DNA of 64,000 bases from Antrihabitans spumae (lineage in GTDB: Bacteria > Actinomycetota > Actinomycetes > Mycobacteriales > Mycobacteriaceae). The stretch covers positions 1 to 64,000 of the forward strand of contig NZ_JBIMSN010000062.1 in the NCBI RefSeq assembly GCF_043944905.1. The letters are read 5' to 3'. The notes beneath the pieces are model-generated. The model was not told where the DNA came from. It did no database searches and saw nothing but the letters and a program-made list of their open reading frames with translations. This document shows positions 45,301 to 53,105 of the stretch, one piece after another. Position numbers and translations under genes: made by a program. Each line of letters begins with the position of its first letter. Position 1 is the first letter of the stretch.

Positions 45301-46459
45301 GCACTTCGCGAGCACCGGACTCATTCGAGTTGCGGCTCCCGACCTCGACTATCCCGATCCGGCGGAGGAGTGGGCGCCGAATCCGACGGTCTTACTCGCC
45401 CGCTCGATCGACGCTGCTCTCGAGTCGGTGGCCTATGACGAGAAGACGTTCGAACGTTTGCAAGCCCGCGTCAGTGCGGAACACAAATCGATGGGCGATG
45501 TGCTGTCCCGACAAGGGAATTCGACGTCCGCCCAGCCAGTAGGGGACAGCATTGTGGTCGACGTCATGTTCCGCGGCAAGGCGACGACGGTGCCCGAACT
45601 TGCGGCAACACTCGCCGCGGAAGTGTCGGACCGTAGCCGGCTGCTTAGCGAGCGCGAGCGCGAGATTCTCGAGAACCACCTCGTGAGCGAGGTTGCGAGC
45701 ACACTACAGGAACTGATCGCCACAGCAGAGCAGCATGTCGCACGGATGAATCACGAACTGGACGCACGCCCGACCAGCACGGGCATGAGGCTGCGGCTGC
45801 ACTGGGAGTCGCGCGAGGATGCTCCGCCGGGCGCGGCTATTGCCTGGCGGCAGCTACGGCAGACTGCCGACGCCTGGAACGAGGCAGATCGCAGTGCGGT
45901 CGGCGGATTTCTGCAGGGGGAGATCGAGCGTGTCCGTGCCGATCGGGTCGGGGGTACCTGGCTAGAGCATCTTGTCGAGGCGCTCGACTACCGGCGCTGG
46001 AATCGCTTCGTCATCAAGCGTCACCAGAACGGTCAATGGCGACCGGCAGTTGGGCCCTCGTCCGGCGGTGAAGGCGCGCTGGTGGCGAGCGTCCCGTTGT
46101 TCGCGGCAGCGTCCGCGCACTATTCCTCCGCAGGCAATCCGCACGCCCCACGACTTGTCACACTCGACGAGGCTTTTGCAGGCGTGGACGACAACGCTCG
46201 TGCGAAATATCTTGGCCTGCTTGCGGCCTTCGACCTCGATGTAGTCATGACGAGCGAACGTGAATGGGGGTGCTATCGGGAGGTTCCGGGTCTCGCCATC
46301 GCACATCTGTCGCGGATCGATGGCGTCGATGCAGTGCTCGTGACCAATTGGGAATGGGACGGTCAGGTGCGCAGGCCGGTCGATCGTGCAGTGCCCGCAC
46401 TCGCCGCCGCAGAGGTCGCCGAGCCTTCGACGCAGGACGGGTTGTGGCAGACCGACTGA
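42368..46459 (+). CDS. jetC: Wadjet type II SMC-like ATPase JetC (TIGR02680, EptC-like)
   Basis: This is a 1363-residue SMC/MukB-like ATPase. The Walker A motif GNNGTGKS is near residues 43-50, the ABC signature SSGGEGALVAS near 1232 and Walker B with catalytic acid RLVTLDEAFAGVDD near 1266. Between them lies a very long Ala/Glu/Arg-rich coiled coil with a central hinge-like globular section (about 580-720). The head begins with DVFYYDVEEFWFRDGRLLLRG, typical of TIGR02680. As the motor of the Wadjet complex it would extrude plasmid DNA until JetD can cut. It overlaps both neighbours. Confidence 0.93.
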   Translation: MSATLPRPTAERWKPLRAGLIDVFYYDVEEFWFRDGRLLLRGNNGTGKSKVLALLLPFLLDADLSAHRVEPDADPRKRMEWNLLLGGVHPHPERVGYTWLEFGRCDSNGAEHYRTIGCGMKAVAGRGVTPWFFVTQARVGADLHLVDAHRTPLTKDRLTDALGEAGQRYDKARDYRRAVDETLFGLGEQRYGALVDLLIQLRQPQLSKRPTEAALSNALTESLPPLGQAILADVAEAFRSLEEDRVELADMREAMVVATAFLDHYRNYARVATRRKAEGARTTQSRYEKLGRELGDANRSHAAAVEELADVDARLESVRAEEANLLEHQRGLHDSKAMNASRDLENARQRAEKARSIAADLEVQREGAEADQIRLHQRFERAHSDLDKARDARTSARDAARRDALGAAVEASHAALDSRLDSNGATELRRATASLVARQKSAVEHIATRISAVENAHRDLLEARGRRTELDERAAELADRRTSADEAVSSAAADYLRATREHLTSATELVLGDLDDVLDELAEWAQTLGGDNPLVARAERYVRTVIEQLAREDADAGAAEAQYRDAVAELTAELARLEAGETAAPPRRHTVDIDVAHERTGAPLWRLVEFRLDVDESDRAGLEAALEAAGVLDAWVTGDGDLVTAGEVVVTSADPARGRTLADALSPALDPDAAVPAAAVAGILDAIGLGSQSTHHSWVDVAGTFRLGVLSGAWQKSEPQYVGAGAREAARRRRIALLHIDIEAAAARVAAVEAVRARLGRRRAVVDAEFEELPRDGNVRAAHEVLARLGQEFAALQIAVDKASAAIDVAHASHGARAVELEADALDSGLPIARDALTEIAERLGDYRVSAERLFATAEAFSAAAAAEEGARGDLERATARFAELQERVADERREADGAAEYVRTLHANVGAEVAQLQTALHQVAAELRANTLARKAAGVARDGWLEKRGRADEARRLLTEQIELAAAERSAATETLRHFASTGLIRVAAPDLDYPDPAEEWAPNPTVLLARSIDAALESVAYDEKTFERLQARVSAEHKSMGDVLSRQGNSTSAQPVGDSIVVDVMFRGKATTVPELAATLAAEVSDRSRLLSEREREILENHLVSEVASTLQELIATAEQHVARMNHELDARPTSTGMRLRLHWESREDAPPGAAIAWRQLRQTADAWNEADRSAVGGFLQGEIERVRADRVGGTWLEHLVEALDYRRWNRFVIKRHQNGQWRPAVGPSSGGEGALVASVPLFAAASAHYSSAGNPHAPRLVTLDEAFAGVDDNARAKYLGLLAAFDLDVVMTSEREWGCYREVPGLAIAHLSRIDGVDAVLVTNWEWDGQVRRPVDRAVPALAAAEVAEPSTQDGLWQTD

Positions 46460-47682
46460 CCCGTGTGCTCGGTGGTCCGGAGACTCGTCGGCTGCGGGAG
46501 CGCATTCGCGAGCGGATGGCGCGGGGGCTGCCGCTGACCGGCTCACTCAGCTTGCCCTCGGTGTCGCCCGACGAACGCGCTGCAATCGATCAATTGCTCG
46601 GCCGCAAGGCGAGCGCGGGCGTGTCGGTCAGCGTGCCGCTGGGCAAGCTCGACGAGCTGTTGCGGACGTCGGGGATTTGGCCTGACGGGCTTGCCTCCGC
46701 GGTCGTTGCGTTGACCGGCGCGGTCGTTGTGCGATCCGACGCCGCGGCTGCGGCCGAAACTGGATGGGCGCAGGCGTTGGAACCGTTGGCAGACTTGGCT
46801 TCCCGGCGTGAAGAACTGTCGTCCTGGCACGCGGGATTGGTCTCTTCGGGTCTGATACGTCGACTCGCAGGCAACGCGGGAGTTGCCGCCTTGCTGGTTG
46901 AACAGCTCTGTCATGTGCTCGATCAACTTCCCGCCGAGCCTGAACAGGTAAGTAGTTTCGCTGCTCGTGTGCTCGGTTCCGCGCATCGGCTCGACGACGG
47001 GCTGCCGCTGACCACACTCGTGCTCGGTGGAGCAAGGGAAATCGGCGGTGCACCCGACGGTGCGGGAGCATCGTGGCGCCGAATGGTCTGGGCGTCGGTC
47101 GGCTTGCTGCGCGACGAGCTGAGCAGTGTCGTCTTGACAGTCGGCTTGCCGGGAGACCCTACGTCCGGCACCGGTCGCGCGCTGGCCGCGTGGCAAGAGT
47201 CGGGTCAGCCCGTTGTCCTCACGCTTCGGCAACTGCTCACCGATCCGCCGAGGTTCGAGGTCGACGGGCTTGTGGTGTCGGTATGCGAGAACCGCTCGCT
47301 TGTCGGCACCGCGGCCGAGCACTTGGGCAGTGCGTGCGCTCCACTTGTCTGCTCGTCGGGTCAGCCGGGCGCGGCGGTTCTGCTGCTTCTCACCAAACTC
47401 GTCGCGGGCGGTGCGCGGCTGCGCTACCACGGCGATTTCGATTGGTATGGGATCAGAATCGCAAACTTCTTGCATCGCCATTGCCCTTGGGAGCCGTGGC
47501 AGTTCACCGCCGCCGATTACACCGGTGCCGTTGCCGCGCACAACGGTTCGGTCTTGTCGGGCACCGCGGTAGCGCCGGTCTGGGACGCGCTGCTTGGCGA
47601 AGCAATGTCTCGCGAGAACAAGCAGGTGGAAGAAGAGGTCGTGTTCGAGGCGCTCATATCCGACCTTTGCACTGAGCCCTGA
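46444..47682 (+). CDS. jetD: Wadjet type II nuclease JetD (DUF2399 TOPRIM, EptD-like)
   Basis: This 412-residue protein has a C-terminal DUF2399 TOPRIM domain: the catalytic Glu in VVSVCENRS near residue 281 and the DxD pair in YHGDFDWYGIRI near 330. This topoisomerase-like nuclease makes the double-strand break in captured plasmid DNA. The N-terminal part binds the SMC complex. The start is taken as the GTG at 46444, inside the end of jetC, with AGGA six bases upstream; the longer frame to 46264 is antisense-like translation of jetC and is rejected. The four jet genes form one operon. Confidence 0.88.
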   Translation: MADRLTRVLGGPETRRLRERIRERMARGLPLTGSLSLPSVSPDERAAIDQLLGRKASAGVSVSVPLGKLDELLRTSGIWPDGLASAVVALTGAVVVRSDAAAAAETGWAQALEPLADLASRREELSSWHAGLVSSGLIRRLAGNAGVAALLVEQLCHVLDQLPAEPEQVSSFAARVLGSAHRLDDGLPLTTLVLGGAREIGGAPDGAGASWRRMVWASVGLLRDELSSVVLTVGLPGDPTSGTGRALAAWQESGQPVVLTLRQLLTDPPRFEVDGLVVSVCENRSLVGTAAEHLGSACAPLVCSSGQPGAAVLLLLTKLVAGGARLRYHGDFDWYGIRIANFLHRHCPWEPWQFTAADYTGAVAAHNGSVLSGTAVAPVWDALLGEAMSRENKQVEEEVVFEALISDLCTEP

Positions 47683-47689
47683 TCGACGG

Positions 47690-47977
47690 TCAACTACTGG
47701 CTGCATTCGACTGTGGCTGGCTTGTCAGATGCCAGCTCGTACAGACTTGGCACTGATAGGCACGTGACTCTCGCCGTCTCGGATCGGCACGATCCATCGT
47801 CGCAAGGAGCGCTTCAGCGGACTCTTGGTCGGCATGACCGATCTTTCCGCTCCGGCAGGCAGCGATCGGCGGCAATGGACGGAGGTCCGACAAGTCGGCG
47901 CCACTTTGCACCGCAAACGGCCGGTGTCGTCTGGGATTGATTCTTGGACGCCTGATCCGGCGGCGTGAGCTGGTCAT
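47690..47977 (-). CDS. small CxxC-WH protein (possible zinc-binding)
   Basis: This is a 95-residue protein. Its core, with C-R-S-G-K, SAEALLATMDR and then AYQCQVCTSWHLTSQ, is a recurrent pattern in small actinobacterial and phage proteins: a G-K after an early Cys, a helix, and a C-terminal CxxC followed by W-H. The Cys/His set could bind zinc. The first 40 residues are basic. The ATG at 47977 with AGGTGA upstream is preferred to a longer start. It lies 7 nt from the convergent jetD stop. Function unknown; linkage with Wadjet or with the neighbouring coiled-coil gene is not shown. Confidence 0.65.
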   Translation of the reverse strand: MTSSRRRIRRPRINPRRHRPFAVQSGADLSDLRPLPPIAACRSGKIGHADQESAEALLATMDRADPRRRESRAYQCQVCTSWHLTSQPQSNAASS

Positions 47978-48005
47978 CGAATCACCTGTGCAGACGTGGC
48001 GACGA

Positions 48006-49421
48006 CTAGGCGACGTCGCTGCAGTCTGCGAGTACTCTGTCCTCATCGACGCCGTCGAGTGCGGTCAGGGCAGCGGACAGCAACCGGTGAATGCCGGAGT
48101 GGATTGCCGTGCAGGAACTTTCGATCTTGGTCGCGCTCTTCTGAATGGCTCCCGCAGCCTTCTGCACATCGTCGATCTTCGCCAAGTGGGCGACCGCCTC
48201 GGTGATCTTCTCCTCGGCCGTCGCGATCTGACGGGCTCCGGTGCGGGCGTTCGCGGTCAAAGCACTGGCGCGCAGCAACATGAGAACTGTGCGCAACAGG
48301 CCCGGGTCGTTCACTTCGGGGTCGAAAGCGAGGACGATGCGGCGCGGGCCGAGTGTGCGGATCGACTGGCCGCCGTTCTGCTCCATCGTTCGTACGAGAC
48401 CGAGCGCAGCACCAGCCAGGCGATTGCGCTCGGCCTCGTCGAGGTACTCGGCCCACCCCGCCCGGGCCGAGTCCGTCATTTCCACCACAACGCGGGCGGC
48501 TCCGCCGTCGGCGGATAACAGCCCGTCGCCCTTCTTGGAACGCGACACTGCGCCTACCGATGTGCTCGTATCGGTGTACTCGTCACCGAGGCCGGCTGCG
48601 ATAGCGGCGAGCGTCGTGTGCAGCTGGGCGGCGTACGCGTCACCTTTGATCGGGGTGACTTTTGCGAGAGACGCTCTTGCCTCTTTGACTCGCAACGCAG
48701 TGGTCAGCTCATCGACCTTTGCGGTGAGGTCGGTGTGGTTTTTGCCCATCTGTTCGGTCAGCGACCGCTGATGTTCGGAGAGTTCTGCAGCGTGTTTAGC
48801 CATCGGGGACGTCGGGTCGCTCACGTCGAACTGTTTGACAGCCTTTGCAAGCAGGTCGCTCGTGGCTGTGTTGACCTTCGCGTCGAGGTCGGTCGCGAAC
48901 TTATCGAGAACCGGTCGAAGGCGGTCGAGCAGCTCCGGGTTGTCGCCGCCGAAGAGGCGTCGTACTTCTGCGTTGACGGTGCTTGTGGCTGCGCCGATCG
49001 CTGTCGTCAGTTCTTTTCGGCCGGCGGTATCGGCGTCGGTGATGGCCTTCTTGGCATCGTCGGCTGCCCGGGCGACAGTCGCCGACGCCTCCTTTACCGC
49101 TCGGTCGGTGGCGCTCGATGCAGCGGTCACTGCGGTTTCGGCGCGTTCGCCGACGTCTTTCAGCATCCGTTCGAGCGCGCGTGACTCGAGGGCTTGACCG
49201 GTGACCGACAGCGCGTGTACGCCGATCCTTACAGCTTCGGTTACGAATTCGGACAGGTCGGCGTTCGCTAGTTGGTCGGGATCTTCGACTACCGGACCAC
49301 GTTCGCCGGTGGTCCATCGCTGTGCCTCACGGGCAACATCTTTGTCGCGAAGGGTGAGTCGTTCGATTTCGACGGCGGAGCCTGTCTCGTCGAAGCGGGC
49401 CATTGGGCTGTGCTCATGCAT
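48006..49421 (-). CDS. hypothetical coiled-coil protein, divergent from the type I R-M operon
   Basis: This 471-residue protein has no family I recognise. Residues about 75-190 are an Ala-rich helical stretch (RAETAVTAASSATDRAVKEA and similar) with heptad-like repetition. A second helical part has KHAAELSEHQRSLTEQMGKN near 220-300. The C-terminal 170 residues look globular, with RIVLAFDPEVNDPGLLRTVL and a final helical bundle. No signal peptide, Walker motif or nuclease motif is seen. The ATG at 49421 has a perfect AGGAGG six bases upstream. It shares a 185-bp divergent promoter space with the methylase-like gene, which suggests functional linkage with it or with the restriction system. Confidence 0.7.
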   Translation of the reverse strand: MHEHSPMARFDETGSAVEIERLTLRDKDVAREAQRWTTGERGPVVEDPDQLANADLSEFVTEAVRIGVHALSVTGQALESRALERMLKDVGERAETAVTAASSATDRAVKEASATVARAADDAKKAITDADTAGRKELTTAIGAATSTVNAEVRRLFGGDNPELLDRLRPVLDKFATDLDAKVNTATSDLLAKAVKQFDVSDPTSPMAKHAAELSEHQRSLTEQMGKNHTDLTAKVDELTTALRVKEARASLAKVTPIKGDAYAAQLHTTLAAIAAGLGDEYTDTSTSVGAVSRSKKGDGLLSADGGAARVVVEMTDSARAGWAEYLDEAERNRLAGAALGLVRTMEQNGGQSIRTLGPRRIVLAFDPEVNDPGLLRTVLMLLRASALTANARTGARQIATAEEKITEAVAHLAKIDDVQKAAGAIQKSATKIESSCTAIHSGIHRLLSAALTALDGVDEDRVLADCSDVA

Positions 49422-49503
49422 GTGCTGCCTCCTGGAGTTTCGCATCGACAGGCTGTCGAGCGATGGAAGCAACAGTGAGCCGGTCAGGCCGATGCGGCAA
49501 GAC

Positions 49504-49516
49504 TTATCACTGATAA
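49504..49516. promoter_or_regulatory. Palindromic operator candidate in the divergent promoter of the methylase-like pair
   Basis: TTATCA, one base, TGATAA forms a perfect 13-bp palindrome. A further half-site CTTATC lies at 49522-49527. It sits between two divergent genes, one of which encodes an HTH protein, so autoregulation is a natural reading. Confidence 0.5.
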
Positions 49517-49606
49517 CGGGGCTTATCGGATGTACTACTCGAAAAAGTCGATGATTCGCGTAGCTTTGTTTCGAAGTGGAGTCCGACGCAGAAGGGAGTG
49601 CACGTT

Positions 49607-51469
49607 GTGAGCGACTTGACCCTGCAAGATATTGCGGACCTTGCAAACGTACAGCGCCCGGTCGTCAGCATGTGGCGCAAGCGTCCCCTGGTTCGCGGTG
49701 TGTCGATGCCGTTCCCAAAGCCAACGTCGAATGAGAACGGCGTCGAGCGGTTTGCGTCGGACGAGGTCGTCGACTGGCTGGCCCGTACCGGCCGCGGCAA
49801 TAACCCTGAGTGCGGTCTCGACGCGCCTGCCCTGGCGGTTCCGGATGGAGCAAGCATCGAGGATGCTGTCACTTTGCTGTGCTGGTGCGCACTGGCGGGT
49901 GAAGAGGTCGCCGAGACGACTCACGATGAGCGGGTCGCGCAAGTCGCCGAGCGTGATGTCGATGATTCGTTCCTGATGAGTGAGATCGCAGCACTTCGAC
50001 CGTCTCTAGATCTGCTGAGCTACGTAGACGATCTTGTGGAAGCATCATTGGGCCTCGCCGATGCATTGTCCCGGTTGGAGACTGGACGATTGCAGCGTCA
50101 AATCGGTGCCCGCGATCTCGCAGGGGAGGCTGACGACCTGCTGCGGTGCGTCGTCGGTGCTTGTGCCGATAATGTCGGTAGGGACCTCGTCGCATTGCAT
50201 ATCGACGATGCTGCTCGGGCGCTGAAACTAGCGACCGATTTCGATCATCACGTTGTCGGCACCGATAGGGCCGTCCGGCGTCGAGCCGTCATCCTTGGGT
50301 TGTCGTTGGAGCCTGCCACCGTTCCTGTCGGAGTTCATATCGAATCTCTCGTCGGATGCATGGGTTCGGAGGCTCTCGACCGGATGGACAACATTGTTCT
50401 CGGGCTCGGCAAGGGCGATTTCGCAATCTTGGTAGGTCCGGCGTCGATATTGACCGATACGCTCACCGGTTCCTTCCAGGATAGGCGTGCCAAGTCGCTT
50501 AGAGTGGGTAATCTCGTTGCAGCACTGAGACTTCCGCGGGGATTGTCGCGGGAAGCGCACCGGCAGAGTCTTGCGATTTGGATTTGCCGAGGCGGAGCCA
50601 ACGTTGTTGCGCCTCGGGTAGCGGACTTTGATTCGGCCTCCGCTGCCGAACTTGGCGATATTGCCGTCGATGTCGGCGGTGCCTTGGCGCCCTTGGGAGG
50701 ACGGGCATTCCGATTCCTGCGGCCGATCGACTTGAACGCGGTGATCGCGGGCGCAGCGCTGGTACCGCGCGGTGCGCGTGCAATGCCGCTTCGCACTGCA
50801 GACTCGCAGTCTTACCTCGAACGGGTTCACCGCGCGACGCTGACGACCAGTACTTCGGTCGAGGCTTTCGATGTGCTGGTGGCGCCTTCGGCTGCAGGAT
50901 TTCGCCTGGCGCACCGCTCGCTCGGTGAGCTTCGAGAACAGCGCCTACTGATCGTGAAGCGAGGTAGCCGAATTGATCCGAAGCACGCAAGCTCGGACGG
51001 AACCGTAGTCGTATTACCGGACCGAGCGTTCGCGCTGGATCCGTTCGACGCTGCCAGGCTGTATCCGCGTGCCGTACGGACTGATCCCGGCGACGTGATA
51101 TTCGTCGAACGGCCTCTCCCTCGTGCATGGGTCGATCCGGTTGGAGGGTCGTTGGTGGCAGCGCCTGCACGGATCCTCCGACTACGCCCGACGGCCGAGT
51201 TCGGTCCGCAAGTTTTGGCGACGGTGATAAATGAGCTCGTCGACGCTGAAAGTGAGTGGCTGACTTGGCGCGTGCCTGTCTTTGGCCGGGAAGAGGCGCA
51301 ACGACTCGAGACAGCACTGCGCGAAGCCGACCGCTTCGAGAGCAATGTCCGGCGCTTGTCGATGGCGGCCCAAGACCTCAAGAAAGCACTGATAGATGGG
51401 GTCGCTGCTGGCGCCCTGACGCTCGATACACAAGCCACTACGCCCGGCATTGCCGTGGCGCAACGATAG
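49607..51469 (+). CDS. HTH protein resembling an N6-adenine DNA methylase without catalytic motifs
   Basis: This 620-residue protein has an N-terminal helix-turn-helix (LTLQDIADLANVQRPVVSMW, residues about 4-23) like that in front of actinobacterial N-6 DNA methylases. The middle (about 190-320) keeps the spacing of the methylase core, with VVGTDRAVRRRAVILGL where the SAM-acid strand would be and FAILVGPASIL plus VGNLVAALRLPRGL near the end. The SAM loop (DPxCGxG) and the NPP[FY] motif are absent. The C-terminal part (PGDVIFVERPLP..., ending ALIDGVAAGALTL) resembles a target-recognition domain. I infer a non-methylating, sequence-specific DNA-binding relative. The GTG at 49607 fits GGGAG upstream. 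hsdM follows 13 nt later. Confidence 0.65.
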   Translation: MSDLTLQDIADLANVQRPVVSMWRKRPLVRGVSMPFPKPTSNENGVERFASDEVVDWLARTGRGNNPECGLDAPALAVPDGASIEDAVTLLCWCALAGEEVAETTHDERVAQVAERDVDDSFLMSEIAALRPSLDLLSYVDDLVEASLGLADALSRLETGRLQRQIGARDLAGEADDLLRCVVGACADNVGRDLVALHIDDAARALKLATDFDHHVVGTDRAVRRRAVILGLSLEPATVPVGVHIESLVGCMGSEALDRMDNIVLGLGKGDFAILVGPASILTDTLTGSFQDRRAKSLRVGNLVAALRLPRGLSREAHRQSLAIWICRGGANVVAPRVADFDSASAAELGDIAVDVGGALAPLGGRAFRFLRPIDLNAVIAGAALVPRGARAMPLRTADSQSYLERVHRATLTTSTSVEAFDVLVAPSAAGFRLAHRSLGELREQRLLIVKRGSRIDPKHASSDGTVVVLPDRAFALDPFDAARLYPRAVRTDPGDVIFVERPLPRAWVDPVGGSLVAAPARILRLRPTAEFGPQVLATVINELVDAESEWLTWRVPVFGREEAQRLETALREADRFESNVRRLSMAAQDLKKALIDGVAAGALTLDTQATTPGIAVAQR

Positions 51470-51482
51470 GAAGGAAGCCGAC

Positions 51483-53105
51483 GTGCCTCCGAAAATGAAA
51501 GTGCCTCAAGCACCCTCGACGATGAAGGAATTGAAGGACACGCTGTGGAAAGCCGCCGACAAGCTCCGCGGTTCGCTGTCATCGAGTCAGTACAAGGACG
51601 TGATCCTTGGGCTGGTGTTCCTCAAGTACGTGTCGGACGCTTTCGACGAGCGCCGCGAGGTGATCAGGGCCGAGTTGGCGGCAGAGGGGATGGATGAGTC
51701 GCAGATCGAGGATCTGATCGACGATGCCGAGGAGTACCACGGGTATGGCGTATTCGTCGTGCCGCCGAATGCTCGCTGGAACTTCCTGGCGGAGAACGCA
51801 AAAGGAAAGCCGGCAGTCGGCAGCGAGCCCGCGAAGAACATCGGCCAACTGATCGACGAGGCGATGGATGCTGTGATGAAGGAAAATCCACCGTTGGTTG
51901 GCACCCTTCCTCGGCTTTTCAACAAGGACAACATCGATCAGCGCCGGCTCGGCGAACTGATCGACCTGTTCAACAGCGCGCGGTTCAGCAGGCAAGGCGA
52001 TCACAAGGCGCGCGATCTGATGGGGGAGGTGTACGAGTACTTCCTCGGAAACTTCGCTAGGGCGGAGGGCAAGCGGGGTGGTGAGTTCTTCACGCCGCCA
52101 AGCGTTGTCAGGGTGATCGTCGAAGTATTGGAGCCGACGAGCGGACGGGTGTACGACCCGTGCTGTGGGTCGGGCGGGATGTTTGTGCAGACCGAGAAGT
52201 TCATCTACGCCCACGATGGCGACCCGAAAAACGTCTCGATCTACGGCCAAGAGAATGTCGAGGAGACCTGGCGTATGGCGAAGATGAACCTCGCTATCCA
52301 CGGCATCGACAACAAGGGCCTCGGGGCGCGGTGGGGCGATACGTTCGCTCGGGACCAGCACGCGGATTTGCAGATGGATTTCGTGATGGCCAATCCGCCC
52401 TTCAACATCAAGGATTGGGCGCGCAACGAGGAAGATTCGCGCTGGCGTTTCGGCGTTCCTCCCGCCAACAACGCGAACTACGCGTGGATTCAACATATTT
52501 TGTCCAAGTTGCGGTCCGGCGGCAAAGCGGGCGTCGTGATGGCCAACGGCTCGATGTCGTCGAACTCCAACGGAGAAGGCGACATTCGGGCACAGATCGT
52601 CGAGGCCGATCTGGTGTCGTGCATGATCGCGTTGCCAACTCAGCTCTTCCGCAGTACAGGGATTCCCGTCTGCGTGTGGTTTTTCTCGAAGGACAAGACT
52701 GCGGGTGAGCAAGGGTCCGTTGACCGTTCGGGTCAGGTGCTCTTTATCGATGCACGTGAGCTCGGGTACATGGTGGATCGAGCAGAGCGGGCGTTGTCCG
52801 ATGAGGAGATCGTGCGGATAGGCGACGTCTATCACTCGTGGCGGGGGTCCGCCTCGGCAGTTGCGAAAGGTATTGCTTACGAGGATGTTCCGGGGTTCTG
52901 TAGGTCCGCGACGCTAACGGAGATCAAGGCTGCTGACTACGCATTGACGCCGGGCCGGTATGTCGGGGCCGCAGATGTCGAAGATGATGGTGAGCCGATC
53001 GACGAGAAGATAGCTCGGCTGTCCAACGAATTGCTCGCGGCATTCGACGAATCCTCGCGGTTGGAGAAGATTGTGCGTCAGCAGATGGAGTCGATTAATG
53101 GATGA
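51483..53105 (+). CDS. hsdM: type I restriction-modification system methyltransferase subunit HsdM
   Basis: This is a 540-residue N6-adenine methyltransferase. The N-terminal helical domain has TLWKAADKLRGSLSSSQYKD and ILGLVFLKYVSDAFDERR. The SAM motif VYDPCCGSGGMFVQ is near residue 224 and the catalytic NPPFNIKDW near 304. Both are intact, in contrast to the preceding methylase-like gene. It methylates the host recognition site in complex with HsdS. The GTG start at 51483 is supported by GGAAGGA. Its end overlaps hsdS by eight bases. Confidence 0.95.
   Translation: MPPKMKVPQAPSTMKELKDTLWKAADKLRGSLSSSQYKDVILGLVFLKYVSDAFDERREVIRAELAAEGMDESQIEDLIDDAEEYHGYGVFVVPPNARWNFLAENAKGKPAVGSEPAKNIGQLIDEAMDAVMKENPPLVGTLPRLFNKDNIDQRRLGELIDLFNSARFSRQGDHKARDLMGEVYEYFLGNFARAEGKRGGEFFTPPSVVRVIVEVLEPTSGRVYDPCCGSGGMFVQTEKFIYAHDGDPKNVSIYGQENVEETWRMAKMNLAIHGIDNKGLGARWGDTFARDQHADLQMDFVMANPPFNIKDWARNEEDSRWRFGVPPANNANYAWIQHILSKLRSGGKAGVVMANGSMSSNSNGEGDIRAQIVEADLVSCMIALPTQLFRSTGIPVCVWFFSKDKTAGEQGSVDRSGQVLFIDARELGYMVDRAERALSDEEIVRIGDVYHSWRGSASAVAKGIAYEDVPGFCRSATLTEIKAADYALTPGRYVGAADVEDDGEPIDEKIARLSNELLAAFDESSRLEKIVRQQMESING

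Noticed and set aside
51450..51482. Longer start for hsdM at 51450
   Set aside because: It overlaps the end of the methylase-like gene and lacks a binding site; the GTG at 51483 has GGAAGGA.
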